A stretch of 64,000 nt of DNA from Cellulosimicrobium cellulans (GTDB lineage: Bacteria > Actinomycetota > Actinomycetes > Actinomycetales > Cellulomonadaceae). The translations under genes were made by a program, and so were the position numbers. The stretch lies in NCBI RefSeq assembly GCF_006539945.1, contig NZ_BJNZ01000004.1:1-64000 (forward strand). Reading direction: 5' to 3'. Of the stretch, positions 26,872 through 35,224 are shown piece by piece (position 1 is the stretch's first letter; each line of letters begins with the position of its first letter). Under the pieces are notes generated by a model. The model was not told where the DNA came from. It did no database searches and worked only from the letters and a program-made list of their open reading frames with translations.

Positions 26872-28404
26872 ATGACCCAGCACGGCGGCCGCTCTGGACG
26901 GCCCGACCTCCCCGCGCACGACCCTGGTTCCGCCCGCGGCGTCGACCGACGCACCGTCCTCGCCCTCGGTGGCGCGCTCGCGCTCGCGGGCCTCACCGCC
27001 GCCCCCGCCGCCGCGGCCGGCGACGGCGCCCTGCGCGGGGCGACGGGCGCCGTCGGGCAGGGCGGGGGAGGCGGCTCGGCCCGGGGCCGCGCGGCGTCCC
27101 TCCGGCGCGCGCACGGCTTCCTCGCCGCGGCGACCGACGCCTACCCCGACGTCAACCCCGGCCCGCGCCTCGCGCAGTCCTACGCCGACCAGCTCGGCCT
27201 GTTCTCCACGGCGTTCGTCTACGACAACGCCCTCGCCGTCCTCGCGACGCTCACCGCCGGCCGACGCTACCTCGACCGCGCGCGGGCGCTCGGCGACGGG
27301 CTCGTGTTCGCCCTCGAGAACGACCCCGACCACGACGACGGCCGGCTGCGTCAGGCCTACAACGTCGGGCCGTACACCTTCTACGACGGCACGCCGCAGG
27401 AGCACGGGCTCGTGCTGCCGGACGGCACGGCGAACGTCGGGTGGCAGTTCGGTTTCCTCGGGACGGCGGTGGGAGACATGGCCTGGCCGGGCATCGCCCT
27501 GCTGCACCTCCACGCCGTGACGCGCGAGCGCCGCTACCTGGACGCCGCCCGGCGGATCGGCGAGTGGATCGTCGCGAACACGTGGTCGCAGGCACCCCTC
27601 GGCGGGTTCTCGTTCGGCGTGGACGGCGCGAACGCTCCGATCCCCAACGGCTCGACCGAGCACAACGTCGACTGCGTCGCGTTCTTCCGCCAGCTCGGGT
27701 CCGTGACCCGTGACCGGCGCTGGAGCCGCGCCGCCGAGCACGCGCGCGCGTTCGTCGACCGCATGTGGGAGCCCGACGGCGGCTACCTGTACACCGGCAC
27801 GAACGACGGCACCGAGATCAACCGGGACCCGCTCCCGCTGGACCCGCAGACGTGGGGGTGGCTCGCGCTGCGCGAGCGGCGCTACGCCCGCGCGCTCGAC
27901 TGGGCGGACGACGCGCTGGCCGCGCGCGACGTCGCGGGCGAGGGGGTGTCGCAGCTCCCCGCGGGCACGGTCGTCGAGGGCGTGACGTTCTCGAGCGCGA
28001 GCCTCACGTCGACGGCGTCGTACAACGGGCTGCCGGTGCACCAGCAGGGGGTGTGGCTCGAGGGGACGGCGCAGCTCGCGTCGGCGCTCGCGGACCGCGG
28101 GGCACGAGGGCGCGGGGACCGCGACGACCGGCGGCGGGGGCGCCGGGGCTGCGAGCGGGACGACGACCGGGTGCGCGCGGAGGGCCTGCTGCGCGAGGTA
28201 CAGGGCGCGCAGGAGAGCGTCGGGGCCGGTCAGACGATCGGCGGGGCGGCCCTGCCGGAGCGCGGAGGCGTCGTCGCGGCGTCGAGCCTCATCGACTCGG
28301 GCTTCGGGTTCGGGTACTTCCAGGTGCAGCACCTCGGCGCGACGTCGTGGTACCTCATGGCGGCCGCGCGGGCGAACCCGTTGCAGCCGGGCCGGCTCGG
28401 CTGA
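26872..28404 (+). CDS. Tat-exported six-hairpin glycosidase-like protein
   Basis: A 510-residue protein. The N-terminus carries a twin-arginine signal (VDRRTVLALGGALALAGL, cleavage after an AAPAAAA stretch near residue 43). The mature part looks like an (alpha/alpha)6 barrel: repeated helix pairs with A..YLD.A motifs (RRYLDRARAL, RRYLDAARRI, RRWSRAAEHA), acidic residues and the aromatic stretches YTFYDGTPQEHGL and GWQFGFLG. I cannot assign a GH family or substrate. An Arg/Asp-rich, low-complexity insert lies near residues 410-430. AAGGAGA precedes ATG 26872. A CelR-like box lies upstream, and the gene converges on the LacI gene with a 19-base gap. A role in plant or microbial polysaccharide breakdown is inferred. 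Confidence 0.75.
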   Translation: MTQHGGRSGRPDLPAHDPGSARGVDRRTVLALGGALALAGLTAAPAAAAGDGALRGATGAVGQGGGGGSARGRAASLRRAHGFLAAATDAYPDVNPGPRLAQSYADQLGLFSTAFVYDNALAVLATLTAGRRYLDRARALGDGLVFALENDPDHDDGRLRQAYNVGPYTFYDGTPQEHGLVLPDGTANVGWQFGFLGTAVGDMAWPGIALLHLHAVTRERRYLDAARRIGEWIVANTWSQAPLGGFSFGVDGANAPIPNGSTEHNVDCVAFFRQLGSVTRDRRWSRAAEHARAFVDRMWEPDGGYLYTGTNDGTEINRDPLPLDPQTWGWLALRERRYARALDWADDALAARDVAGEGVSQLPAGTVVEGVTFSSASLTSTASYNGLPVHQQGVWLEGTAQLASALADRGARGRGDRDDRRRGRRGCERDDDRVRAEGLLREVQGAQESVGAGQTIGGAALPERGGVVAASSLIDSGFGFGYFQVQHLGATSWYLMAAARANPLQPGRLG

Positions 28405-28423
28405 CCGGTCCGAGCGGCCGGTG

Positions 28424-29566
28424 TCAGGTGGTGGGGGCGGGGCCCGTCGTCGTCCCCACCACCAGCTCGACGTCGAGCTCGACCGTCGTGGGGGCGTCGC
28501 CCGCGAGCTGGCGGATCACGGCGAGGCCCAGCTCGGAGCCCTTGCGGGCGAGCGGCTGGTGGACGCTCGTGAGGACGTCCGGAGCGAGCCACGGGAGGTC
28601 GAGCCCGTCGAACCCGGCGACCGAGACGTCGTCGGGCACGCGCAGGCCGAGCTCGCGCGCGGCGAGGAGCGCACCCGCGGCGAGCAGGTCGGAGTGGGCG
28701 ATGACGGCGGTCGGGCGCGTCGCGGGGTCGGCGGCCTCGGTCGTCCCGTCCGCGGCGGTGCTGCCCAGCAGGGCGAGCGTGGCGGAGCGGCCGTGCTCGA
28801 CGAGCGACGCCTCGGTCTCCCAGCTCGCGACGGGTTCGACGACGTCGCGCACGCCCGCGAGCCGGTTGGCCGTCGGCGTGCGGTCCACCTGGGCGAGCCG
28901 CTGCGCGTCGATCGGGCCGCTGCGGTCGGAGTTGTCGAGGGGGAGCGAGACCTCCGCGACGCGCGTGTGGCCGAGGTCGACGAGGTGCCGCACGACGTCG
29001 GCGGTCCCGGCGCGGTCGCGGATCGCGACGAGCGGGGTGCCCTCGACGGCGCGCCCCTCCCCGATGACGACCGGCACGCCGCGGCGCTGGAGCGCGGCGA
29101 GCGTCGCGTCGTCGGAGCCGACGCCCCACACGAGCACGGCGACGTCCATCGCCGCGCTCTCGACGAGGGGGTCGACGGCGCGGGCCGGGTCGTCGGACGG
29201 GATGCCGGGGATGAGGAGGACGCCCAGGCCGTTCTCGCCGAGCGTCGAGACGAGGCCGTCGAGCACCTGCACGGCGACGGGGTCGCGAAAGGCGCGGCGG
29301 AGCTGGTCGCCGACGACGACGCCGACCACGCCCGACCGCCCCGACCGGAGCTGCCGACCGAGCGGGTTGGGCCCGGTGTACCCGAGCTCCTTCGCGGCGT
29401 CGAGCACGCGGGCCCGGGTCTCCGGGGTGATCGGCCCCGCGCCGGAGAAGGCGAGCGACGCCGTCGAGACGGAGACCCCCGCGAGCTCGGCGACCTTGGC
29501 GAGCGTGGGCCGGTGGGCCGGCGCGGTGGTCGCCGCGGGCTCCCGGTTCCCGGGGGTGTCGCTCAT
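28424..29566 (-). CDS. LacI-family transcriptional regulator
   Basis: A 380-residue regulator. An N-terminal helix-turn-helix (TLAKVAELAGVSVSTASLAF) and hinge helix are followed by a periplasmic-binding-protein-like sugar domain (from about 75; VVGVVVGDQ, GVPVVIGEG, DVSVAGFDGLDLPWLAPD). It probably represses sugar uptake or hydrolysis genes until an effector sugar binds. It is divergent from the first MFS gene; two TCGAATCGATTCGA palindromes with the central CG typical of LacI operators lie just across the gap, so autoregulation and MFS control are likely. ATG 29566 (GTG one codon earlier) follows GGAGGCAGGGAG. The 3' end abuts the glycosidase-like gene. Confidence 0.92.
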   Translation of the reverse strand: MSDTPGNREPAATTAPAHRPTLAKVAELAGVSVSTASLAFSGAGPITPETRARVLDAAKELGYTGPNPLGRQLRSGRSGVVGVVVGDQLRRAFRDPVAVQVLDGLVSTLGENGLGVLLIPGIPSDDPARAVDPLVESAAMDVAVLVWGVGSDDATLAALQRRGVPVVIGEGRAVEGTPLVAIRDRAGTADVVRHLVDLGHTRVAEVSLPLDNSDRSGPIDAQRLAQVDRTPTANRLAGVRDVVEPVASWETEASLVEHGRSATLALLGSTAADGTTEAADPATRPTAVIAHSDLLAAGALLAARELGLRVPDDVSVAGFDGLDLPWLAPDVLTSVHQPLARKGSELGLAVIRQLAGDAPTTVELDVELVVGTTTGPAPTT

Positions 29567-29602
29567 CACGCTCCCTGCCTCCCGCGCGCGCGGGATTCTC
29601 GA

Positions 29603-29631
29603 TTGACGCGCGGCCAGCGTACCCGCACACT
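29603..29631 (+). promoter_or_regulatory. Putative promoter of MFS pair
   Basis: TTGACG (29603-29608), a 17-base spacer and CACACT (29626-29631). Transcription would begin at about 29638-29639, on the ATG itself, so the transcript may be leaderless; no Shine-Dalgarno precedes that ATG. Confidence 0.45.
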
Positions 29632-29638
29632 GGTGACC

Positions 29639-31288
29639 ATGCCTCGAATCGATTCGAAGCGCACCCTCGGCCGTCGGATCGAATCGATTCGAGGAGGTGC
29701 TGCGCAGTCACCGACCGACCTCCTGTCCGACCCCCGCGCCCTGGCCCGGGCGCGCTGGGTCCTCCTCGGCGTGTTCGCGCTCAACGGCGTCATGATGTCG
29801 AGCTGGCTCGCGCGCATCCCCTCGGTGCGCGACGCGCTCAGCCTCACCCCCGCGGACCTCGGCGTCGTGCTCCTCGCCGGAGCCGTCGGCGCGCTCGTGA
29901 CCGTCACTGCCGCCGGACCCTTCGTCACGCGCTTCGGCGGGCGGGTCGCGTTCGGGGTCTCCGCGGTACTGTTCGGCGTCGCGTTCCTCCTGCTGGGCCT
30001 CGGCCCCGCGACGGGCTCCGTCCCGCTGCTCGCGGCGGGCATCTTCGTCAACGGCATGGCGTTCTCGCTCGGCAACGTCCCCATGAACGTCGAGAGCGCG
30101 GGCATCGAACGACGGGTCGGGCGCACGATCCTGCCGCAGTTCCACGCCGCGTTCTCCGTCGGCGCCGTCGTCGGCTCGCTCGTCGGTGCCGCGTGCGCCC
30201 ACGCACAGGTGCCGGTGCTCGTCCAGTTCGTCGCGACCGGCGCCGTCGCCACGGTGTGGCGCCTCGCCGCGATCCCTGCGACGGTCCATGACACGCTCCC
30301 GTCGCGGACCCCGGTCCCGGCCGAGGCCCCCGCTCCGGTCGACGCGCTCGGCGACGCCGTCGTCGACGTCGAGACGGCCGGGCCCCGCTCCCGTCTCGCC
30401 CGCCGCGGCGCCCGGCTCGGGGCGGCGCTCTCGGCGTGGCGCGAGCCGCGCACGCTGCTCATCGGCCTCGTCATCCTCTCCGCCGCGCTGTCCGAGGGGT
30501 CGGCCAACGACTGGCTCTCGCTCGCCGTCGTCGACGGGTTCGCGCAGACCGAGGCGGTCGGTGCCGTCGTGTTCGGCACGTTCGTCGCCGCCATGACCGT
30601 CATGCGCCTCGCGGGCACCCGCCTCATCGACCGCTTCGGGCGCGTCACCGTGCTCCGCGCGTCGGGTGTCGCGTCGATCGCCGGGCTGCTGCTCTTCGGG
30701 TTCGCGCCGACGCTCCAGCTCGCCGGCGTCGGGGTCGTGCTCTGGGGCTTCGGCGCGGCGCTCGCGGTGCCGGTCGGCATCGCCGCCGCGTCCGACGAGC
30801 CGCTGCGCGCCGCCGGGCGCGTGTCCGTCGTCTCCGCGTTCTCCTCCATGGCGTCGCTCGCCGCCCCGCCGCTGCTCGGGCTCGCCGCCGAGGCCATGGG
30901 CGCGCGTCACGCGCTCGTGCTCATCGTCGCCGCGATGGTCCTCAGCGTCCTCCTGGCACGCCAGGTCACGCCCCTGCGCACGCCGGCCGCGCTCGCGGCC
31001 CGCACGCCCCGTCCGGCGCAGGGTCCGGCGCAGGGTGCGCCGTCCGGGGTGGAGGATGGACCCGAGACCGTCGCGGTGGCCGTCGTGGCCGGCGACCGGA
31101 TGGTCGGCCTCGACCGGGACGCTGCGGCGGGTGCCGTCGCGGACGGGATCGACGACGCGCGCCGCCCCCGCCGCTCGCGCCGGCCCCGCGCGACGGCCCG
31201 CACCGGGACGTCCGCCTCCGCCCACCGTGCCTCGGCACGCCGCCCTCGAACCCGCCCGTCGCACCGCCGCGAGGAGACCTCCGCATGA
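29639..31288 (+). CDS. MFS transporter (YbjJ/FucP-like), LacI-linked
   Basis: A 549-residue major facilitator with about twelve helices between residues ~38 and ~440. The first segment contains LNGVMMSSWLARIPSVRDAL, and a central cytoplasmic loop lies near 215-260. After the last helix there is a ~110-residue Arg/Ala-rich hydrophilic tail, unusual for the family. Substrate is not evident; the divergent LacI regulator suggests a sugar or derivative. ATG 29639 lacks a ribosome site and the promoter suggests a leaderless message. The stop overlaps the next gene (ATGA). The next gene encodes a clear paralog. Confidence 0.85.
   Translation: MPRIDSKRTLGRRIESIRGGAAQSPTDLLSDPRALARARWVLLGVFALNGVMMSSWLARIPSVRDALSLTPADLGVVLLAGAVGALVTVTAAGPFVTRFGGRVAFGVSAVLFGVAFLLLGLGPATGSVPLLAAGIFVNGMAFSLGNVPMNVESAGIERRVGRTILPQFHAAFSVGAVVGSLVGAACAHAQVPVLVQFVATGAVATVWRLAAIPATVHDTLPSRTPVPAEAPAPVDALGDAVVDVETAGPRSRLARRGARLGAALSAWREPRTLLIGLVILSAALSEGSANDWLSLAVVDGFAQTEAVGAVVFGTFVAAMTVMRLAGTRLIDRFGRVTVLRASGVASIAGLLLFGFAPTLQLAGVGVVLWGFGAALAVPVGIAAASDEPLRAAGRVSVVSAFSSMASLAAPPLLGLAAEAMGARHALVLIVAAMVLSVLLARQVTPLRTPAALAARTPRPAQGPAQGAPSGVEDGPETVAVAVVAGDRMVGLDRDAAAGAVADGIDDARRPRRSRRPRATARTGTSASAHRASARRPRTRPSHRREETSA
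29644..29657. promoter_or_regulatory. LacI-type palindromic operator, copy 1
   Basis: The perfect palindrome TCGAATCGATTCGA, starting five bases into the predicted MFS coding sequence. It is identical to a second copy 35 bases downstream. Confidence 0.65.
29679..29692. promoter_or_regulatory. LacI-type palindromic operator, copy 2
   Basis: The second perfect copy of TCGAATCGATTCGA, 35 bases centre to centre from the first. Both lie within codons 2-18 of the MFS gene, where a bound repressor would block a leaderless start. Confidence 0.65.
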
Positions 31289-32592
31289 CCACCGCCCGCA
31301 CCGACCGTCGCGTCGTCGCGCTCGCCACCTGGGCCGTCTTCGCGGTCTTCTTCCTCAACGGGTTCAACTTCGCGACCTGGGCGTCGCGGCTGCCCGCGGT
31401 CCGCGACTCGCTCGGGTTCACCGAGGCGCAGATGGGCCTGCTGCTGCTCTTCATGGCCGTCGGGTCGCTGCTCGCGCTGCCCCTCTCCGGCATGGTGGTC
31501 CAGCGGCTCGGCGCGTCGAAGGCGGTCACCCTGTTCGCCGTGGCGAACGTCGTCGGCCTCGTCACGGCCGTCACCGGCGTGGCGACGGGGGAGGACGTCG
31601 TCGTGCGCGTCGGGCTCTTTCTCGCGGGCATCGGCACGGGCGTCTGGGACGCGGCGATGAACCTCGAGGGCGCCGCCGTCGAGCAGCGGCTCGGCAAGGC
31701 GATCATGCCGCGCTTCCACGCCGGGTTCTCCTTCGGCACCATGGCCGGAGCGGGCGTCGGGGCGCTCATGGCCGCGCTGCACGTCCCGGTCCAGGTGCAC
31801 CTCACGGCCGCCGTCGTGCTGAGCCTCCTCGGCGTCCTGTGGTGCGTGCGGTTCTTCCTGCCCGCCGGCCAGGTGGAGCACGTCGTCGACGCGGCCGAGG
31901 ATGCCGCCGGGTCCGACCCGGCCGCCGCGGCGGGCAGCGGCGCGCCCGTCACCGCGTCGGAGAACGCCCGCGGCGCGCTCAGCGCGTGGACCGAGCCCCG
32001 CACCCTCCTCATCGGGCTCGTCGTCCTCGCTGCCGCGCTCACCGAGGGCGCCGCGAACGACTGGGTGAGCCTCGCCGTCGTCGACGGCTTCGGGACGTCC
32101 GACGCCATGGGCGCCGTCGGCCTGGCCGTGTTCCTCACGGCCATGACCGGGATGCGCCTGCTCGGCACCGGCCTGCTCGACCGGTACGGGCGCGTCACCG
32201 TGCTGCGGCTCGGGGCGGCGCTCGCGCTCGTCGGCCTGCTCCTCTTCACGCTCTCGCCGAACCTCTGGCTCGCGCTGCTCGGCGTGGTCGCGTGGGGCAT
32301 GGGCGCCGCGCTCGGGTTCCCCGTCGGGATGAGCGCCGCGTCCGACGACCCGGCGCGCGCCGCCGTGCGCGTGAGCGTCGTCGCGACCATCGGCTACTCC
32401 GCGTTCTTCATGGGCCCGCCCCTCATCGGGTTCCTCGCCGAGCACGTCGGCTACCGCGGCGCGCTCCTCGTGATCGCGATCCCGGTCGTCGTCGGCCTGC
32501 TCGTCGTCGGCGCCACGCGCCCCCTCCCCACCGCCGCCGGCTCGGCGGGCCAGCAGGCGGCCCAGCGCTCCGAGGAGACCCCCCACCGCTGA
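31285..32592 (+). CDS. MFS transporter, paralog of preceding gene
   Basis: A 435-residue major facilitator with about twelve helices. It parallels the upstream protein: NGFNFATWASRLPAVRDSL corresponds to its first segment, both carry an AWxEPRTLLIGLVxLxAAL stretch after the central loop and both have DRxGRVTVLR at the loop between helices 8 and 9. This indicates tandem duplication. It lacks the long C-terminal tail. GAGGAG precedes ATG 31285, which overlaps the previous stop. Likely substrate is the same class of compound; the two may form a heteromeric or differently specific pair. Confidence 0.88.
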   Translation: MTTARTDRRVVALATWAVFAVFFLNGFNFATWASRLPAVRDSLGFTEAQMGLLLLFMAVGSLLALPLSGMVVQRLGASKAVTLFAVANVVGLVTAVTGVATGEDVVVRVGLFLAGIGTGVWDAAMNLEGAAVEQRLGKAIMPRFHAGFSFGTMAGAGVGALMAALHVPVQVHLTAAVVLSLLGVLWCVRFFLPAGQVEHVVDAAEDAAGSDPAAAAGSGAPVTASENARGALSAWTEPRTLLIGLVVLAAALTEGAANDWVSLAVVDGFGTSDAMGAVGLAVFLTAMTGMRLLGTGLLDRYGRVTVLRLGAALALVGLLLFTLSPNLWLALLGVVAWGMGAALGFPVGMSAASDDPARAAVRVSVVATIGYSAFFMGPPLIGFLAEHVGYRGALLVIAIPVVVGLLVVGATRPLPTAAGSAGQQAAQRSEETPHR

Positions 32593-32634
32593 CCCGGTCC
32601 GCGAGCCCGGGTGGGGGCGAACTACGCTGGGGCG

Positions 32635-33918
32635 GTGACGTGCGAACCTGCTGCCCCCGTCGACCGTGACCTGCCCGAGATCGTCCGGACCGCCCCGGGC
32701 CTGCGCCCTGACGCCGTCGGCGCGCCGTCCCTGGCGGAGCTGACGACGCTGCGCGTGGGCGGCCCGGCGGACCGGTACGTCGAGGCGCACAGCGAGGCGG
32801 AGCTCGTGGAGACCGTGCGCGCGGCGGACGAGGTCGGCGAGCCGCTGCTCGTGATCGGCGGCGGGTCGAACCTGCTCGTCGGGGACGAGGGCTTCGGTGG
32901 CGTCGTCGTGCGCGACCTGCGGCGTGGGATCACCGTGGACGCGGAGGACTCGTGCGGCGGCGCGAGCTTCCACGCGCCGGCCGGGCAGGACTGGGACGAG
33001 CTCGTCGCGCGCGCGGTCGCGGAGGAGTGGGTGGGCGTCGAGGCGCTCTCCGGCATCCCCGGGACGGTCGGTGCCGCGCCCGTCCAGAACATCGGCGCGT
33101 ACGGGCAGGAGGTCGCGGGCGTGATCTCGACCGTGCGCGTCTGGGACCGGGAGCGGTCGCGCGTGCGCACGCTCGCGCTGGGCGAGCTCGCGTTCGGGTA
33201 CCGCACGTCGTTGCTCAAGCGCAGCATGCACGCGGGCGAGCCGGGCGGCGACGGCGCGGCGAGCGGCCCGTGGTACCCGTCGCCGCGCTACGTCGTGCTC
33301 GACGTCGGCTTCCAGTCCCGTCTCGGCTCGCTGTCCGCCCCGGTCGGCTACCCGGAGCTCGCCCGGACGCTCGGCGTGCAGGTGGGTGACCGGGCTCCGA
33401 GCGCGGACGTGCGCGACGCCGTCCTCGCGCTCCGGGCACGCAAGGGCATGCTGCTCGACGGCGTCGGCCCGGGCGTCGCGCCCGTGGCGGCGGGGGACGC
33501 CGCGCCGGGGGAGACGGGCCCGGACCACGACCGCTGGAGCGCCGGGTCGTTCTTCACGAACCCCGTCGTCCCGGCCGATCAGGCCGACCTGCTCCCGGCA
33601 CAGGCCCCGCGCTACCCGGTGCGCTCCGCGACGCCGTCGAGCACGACCGGCCCGAGCCTGGGCGAGATCGACCCGACGCTCGTCAAGACCTCCGCGGCGT
33701 GGCTCATCGAGCACGCGGGGTTCACCAAGGGCTTCGGGGTCCACGGCCCGTCGAGCCTCGCGCGCCTGTCGACCAGGCACACCCTGGCGCTGACCAACCG
33801 CGGCGGCGCGAGCGCGGAGGACGTCGTCGAGCTCGCGCGCGCGGTCCGCGACGGCGTCCTCGACGCGTTCGGCGTCGAGCTCGTCCCCGAGCCCGTCCTC
33901 GTCGGCGTCTCCCTCTGA
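32635..33918 (+). CDS. murB: UDP-N-acetylenolpyruvoylglucosamine reductase
   Basis: A 427-residue MurB, which reduces UDP-GlcNAc-enolpyruvate to UDP-MurNAc with NADPH and FAD in peptidoglycan synthesis. FAD-binding motifs TLRVGGPADRY and GGGSNLLV, then SGIPGTVGAAPVQNIGAYGQE, the YRTSLLKR loop, the catalytic Ser in GSFFTNPVV and the C-terminal SAAWLIEHAGFTKGF are all present. Two inserts (around residues 200-215 and 275-300) make it longer than the E. coli enzyme. GTG 32635 follows TACGCT (32623-32628) at leaderless distance and has no ribosome site; an in-frame start at 32611 is less likely. Confidence 0.94.
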   Translation: MTCEPAAPVDRDLPEIVRTAPGLRPDAVGAPSLAELTTLRVGGPADRYVEAHSEAELVETVRAADEVGEPLLVIGGGSNLLVGDEGFGGVVVRDLRRGITVDAEDSCGGASFHAPAGQDWDELVARAVAEEWVGVEALSGIPGTVGAAPVQNIGAYGQEVAGVISTVRVWDRERSRVRTLALGELAFGYRTSLLKRSMHAGEPGGDGAASGPWYPSPRYVVLDVGFQSRLGSLSAPVGYPELARTLGVQVGDRAPSADVRDAVLALRARKGMLLDGVGPGVAPVAAGDAAPGETGPDHDRWSAGSFFTNPVVPADQADLLPAQAPRYPVRSATPSSTTGPSLGEIDPTLVKTSAAWLIEHAGFTKGFGVHGPSSLARLSTRHTLALTNRGGASAEDVVELARAVRDGVLDAFGVELVPEPVLVGVSL

Positions 33919-33925
33919 CCGTGCC

Positions 33926-33990
33926 GCGCTGAGTGCATGAAATAGTCGGGTCCGGGCGCGTCCGGCGCGACTATTTCATGCACTCAGCGC
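33926..33990. terminator. Long inverted repeat between convergent murB and L,D-transpeptidase genes
   Basis: Perfect 23-bp arms (33926-33948 and 33968-33990) flank a 19-base GC-rich loop. The arms contain the AT-rich core TGCATGAAATAGTC, strikingly unlike the surrounding ~74% GC DNA. Position eight bases after the murB stop and 14 before the opposing stop fits a bidirectional terminator; the AT-rich arms also resemble the end of a small mobile repeat. Confidence 0.7.
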
Positions 33991-34004
33991 TGGGCGGGGA
34001 GAGG

Positions 34005-35015
34005 TCAGTAGACGAGGACCGTCGTGCCCGGGTCGGCGTGCCAGGAGTCCCAGAGCCAGTTCATCGCCGAGTTCGCGACGCGCACGCAGCCGTGGGACGC
34101 GGGCCACGGCGGGATCGAGCCCGAGCCGTGCACCGCGATGCCGCCCGTGAAGAACTTGGGGCGCCACATGTCGCCGAGCTCGAGGCTCGACGAGTGGTTG
34201 CCGTCGACCTGCCGACCCACGCGGAACTCGCCGCGCGGCGTGCCCGCACGGTAGGTGCGGCCCTTCGCCTCGTACGACTCGCCGTTGCCCGACGACGCGT
34301 TGACCACCGTGACGACCCGGCCGTCCTCGACGGCGAGCAGGAGCTGACGGTCGAGGTCGATCTCGATGACCTTGCCCGACCCGCTGCGCGGCTGGGGCGT
34401 GACGCCCTCGTCGAGCGCGGCCTGCGTCGCGGGGCCCACGACGCCGTCGCGCGAGAGCCCGGCGGCCTTCTGGAGAGCCCACACGGCCTGCTGCGTGCCA
34501 CCGCCGAAGTCGCCGTCGGGCGCGCCGATGAAGTAGCCGAGGTCGGCGAGGCGCTGCTGGAGCGCGACGACGCGCTCGCCGGTCGCGCCGCGAGCCAGCT
34601 CGACGGGTGCGGGCGGCGGCTCGGGGGTCGGCTCCGGGGCGGGCGGGGGCGCGCTCGGCGCGGGTGCCTCGGTCGGTGTCGGGTCCGGGGTCGGCTCGGG
34701 CTCCGGCGTCTCGGTCGGCTCGGGAGCGGTCGGCGTCGGGCTGGGGCTCGCGGGCTCGGTGGTCGTGGGCCCGTCGGCGGTGGCCGACGGCGTCCGGCCC
34801 GGCTCGAGGTCCGGCAGCCCGGCCTGGCAGCCTGCGAGCACCAGCGCCGCCACCAGTGCGCCCACCGCCGCCCGCGCCGTCGTCCGCGGACGGCGACCCA
34901 CCGGGTTCCGTCCCCGGCCGCCACCCCGCGCGGCGGTCGCGGCGCCCGTCACGGGTCCTGCTGTCGCGCGCGCCTCCGCGCCCGTCCGTGCGCCCGCCGA
35001 AGCTCCGTCCTCCAC
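34005..35015 (-). CDS. L,D-transpeptidase lipoprotein with peptidoglycan-binding domain
   Basis: A 336-residue lipoprotein. A basic N-terminus and hydrophobic helix end in the lipobox LVLAGC; a long Pro/Thr/Glu linker (about 70-150) spans the wall. A PGB1 repeat (GERVVALQQRLADLGYF...VVGPATQAAL) follows, then a YkuD catalytic domain with HGSGS and the active-site SHGCVRV. It forms 3-3 cross-links in peptidoglycan or attaches proteins. GTG 35015 follows GAGGGGGA; a start at 35063 would add 16 residues. Convergent with murB, with which it shares the wall-synthesis theme. Confidence 0.9.
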   Translation of the reverse strand: MEDGASAGARTGAEARATAGPVTGAATAARGGGRGRNPVGRRPRTTARAAVGALVAALVLAGCQAGLPDLEPGRTPSATADGPTTTEPASPSPTPTAPEPTETPEPEPTPDPTPTEAPAPSAPPPAPEPTPEPPPAPVELARGATGERVVALQQRLADLGYFIGAPDGDFGGGTQQAVWALQKAAGLSRDGVVGPATQAALDEGVTPQPRSGSGKVIEIDLDRQLLLAVEDGRVVTVVNASSGNGESYEAKGRTYRAGTPRGEFRVGRQVDGNHSSSLELGDMWRPKFFTGGIAVHGSGSIPPWPASHGCVRVANSAMNWLWDSWHADPGTTVLVY

Positions 35016-35224
35016 CTGGTCCCCCTCGTGTGTGCTGCGGCGTCCGCCGCGGAGCACCATCATGCGCCCCGCTCCGCGGCAGGATGCCCGACGTCGGCGC
35101 CTGTCGTGGGATCGTGACCCTGTCGTGACGCGCGCGCCGTGCAGCCCGTCCCGACGCCGGCGACGGCCGGCACGGCGAGGTCGCCCGCGCGGGCGGTCCC
35201 TCGGCGGCGCAGCCTCGCGCCGGC

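Noticed and set aside
33926-33990. Inverted repeat as the remnant of an insertion sequence
   Set aside because: There is no transposase remnant or target-site duplication; a terminator explains the location.
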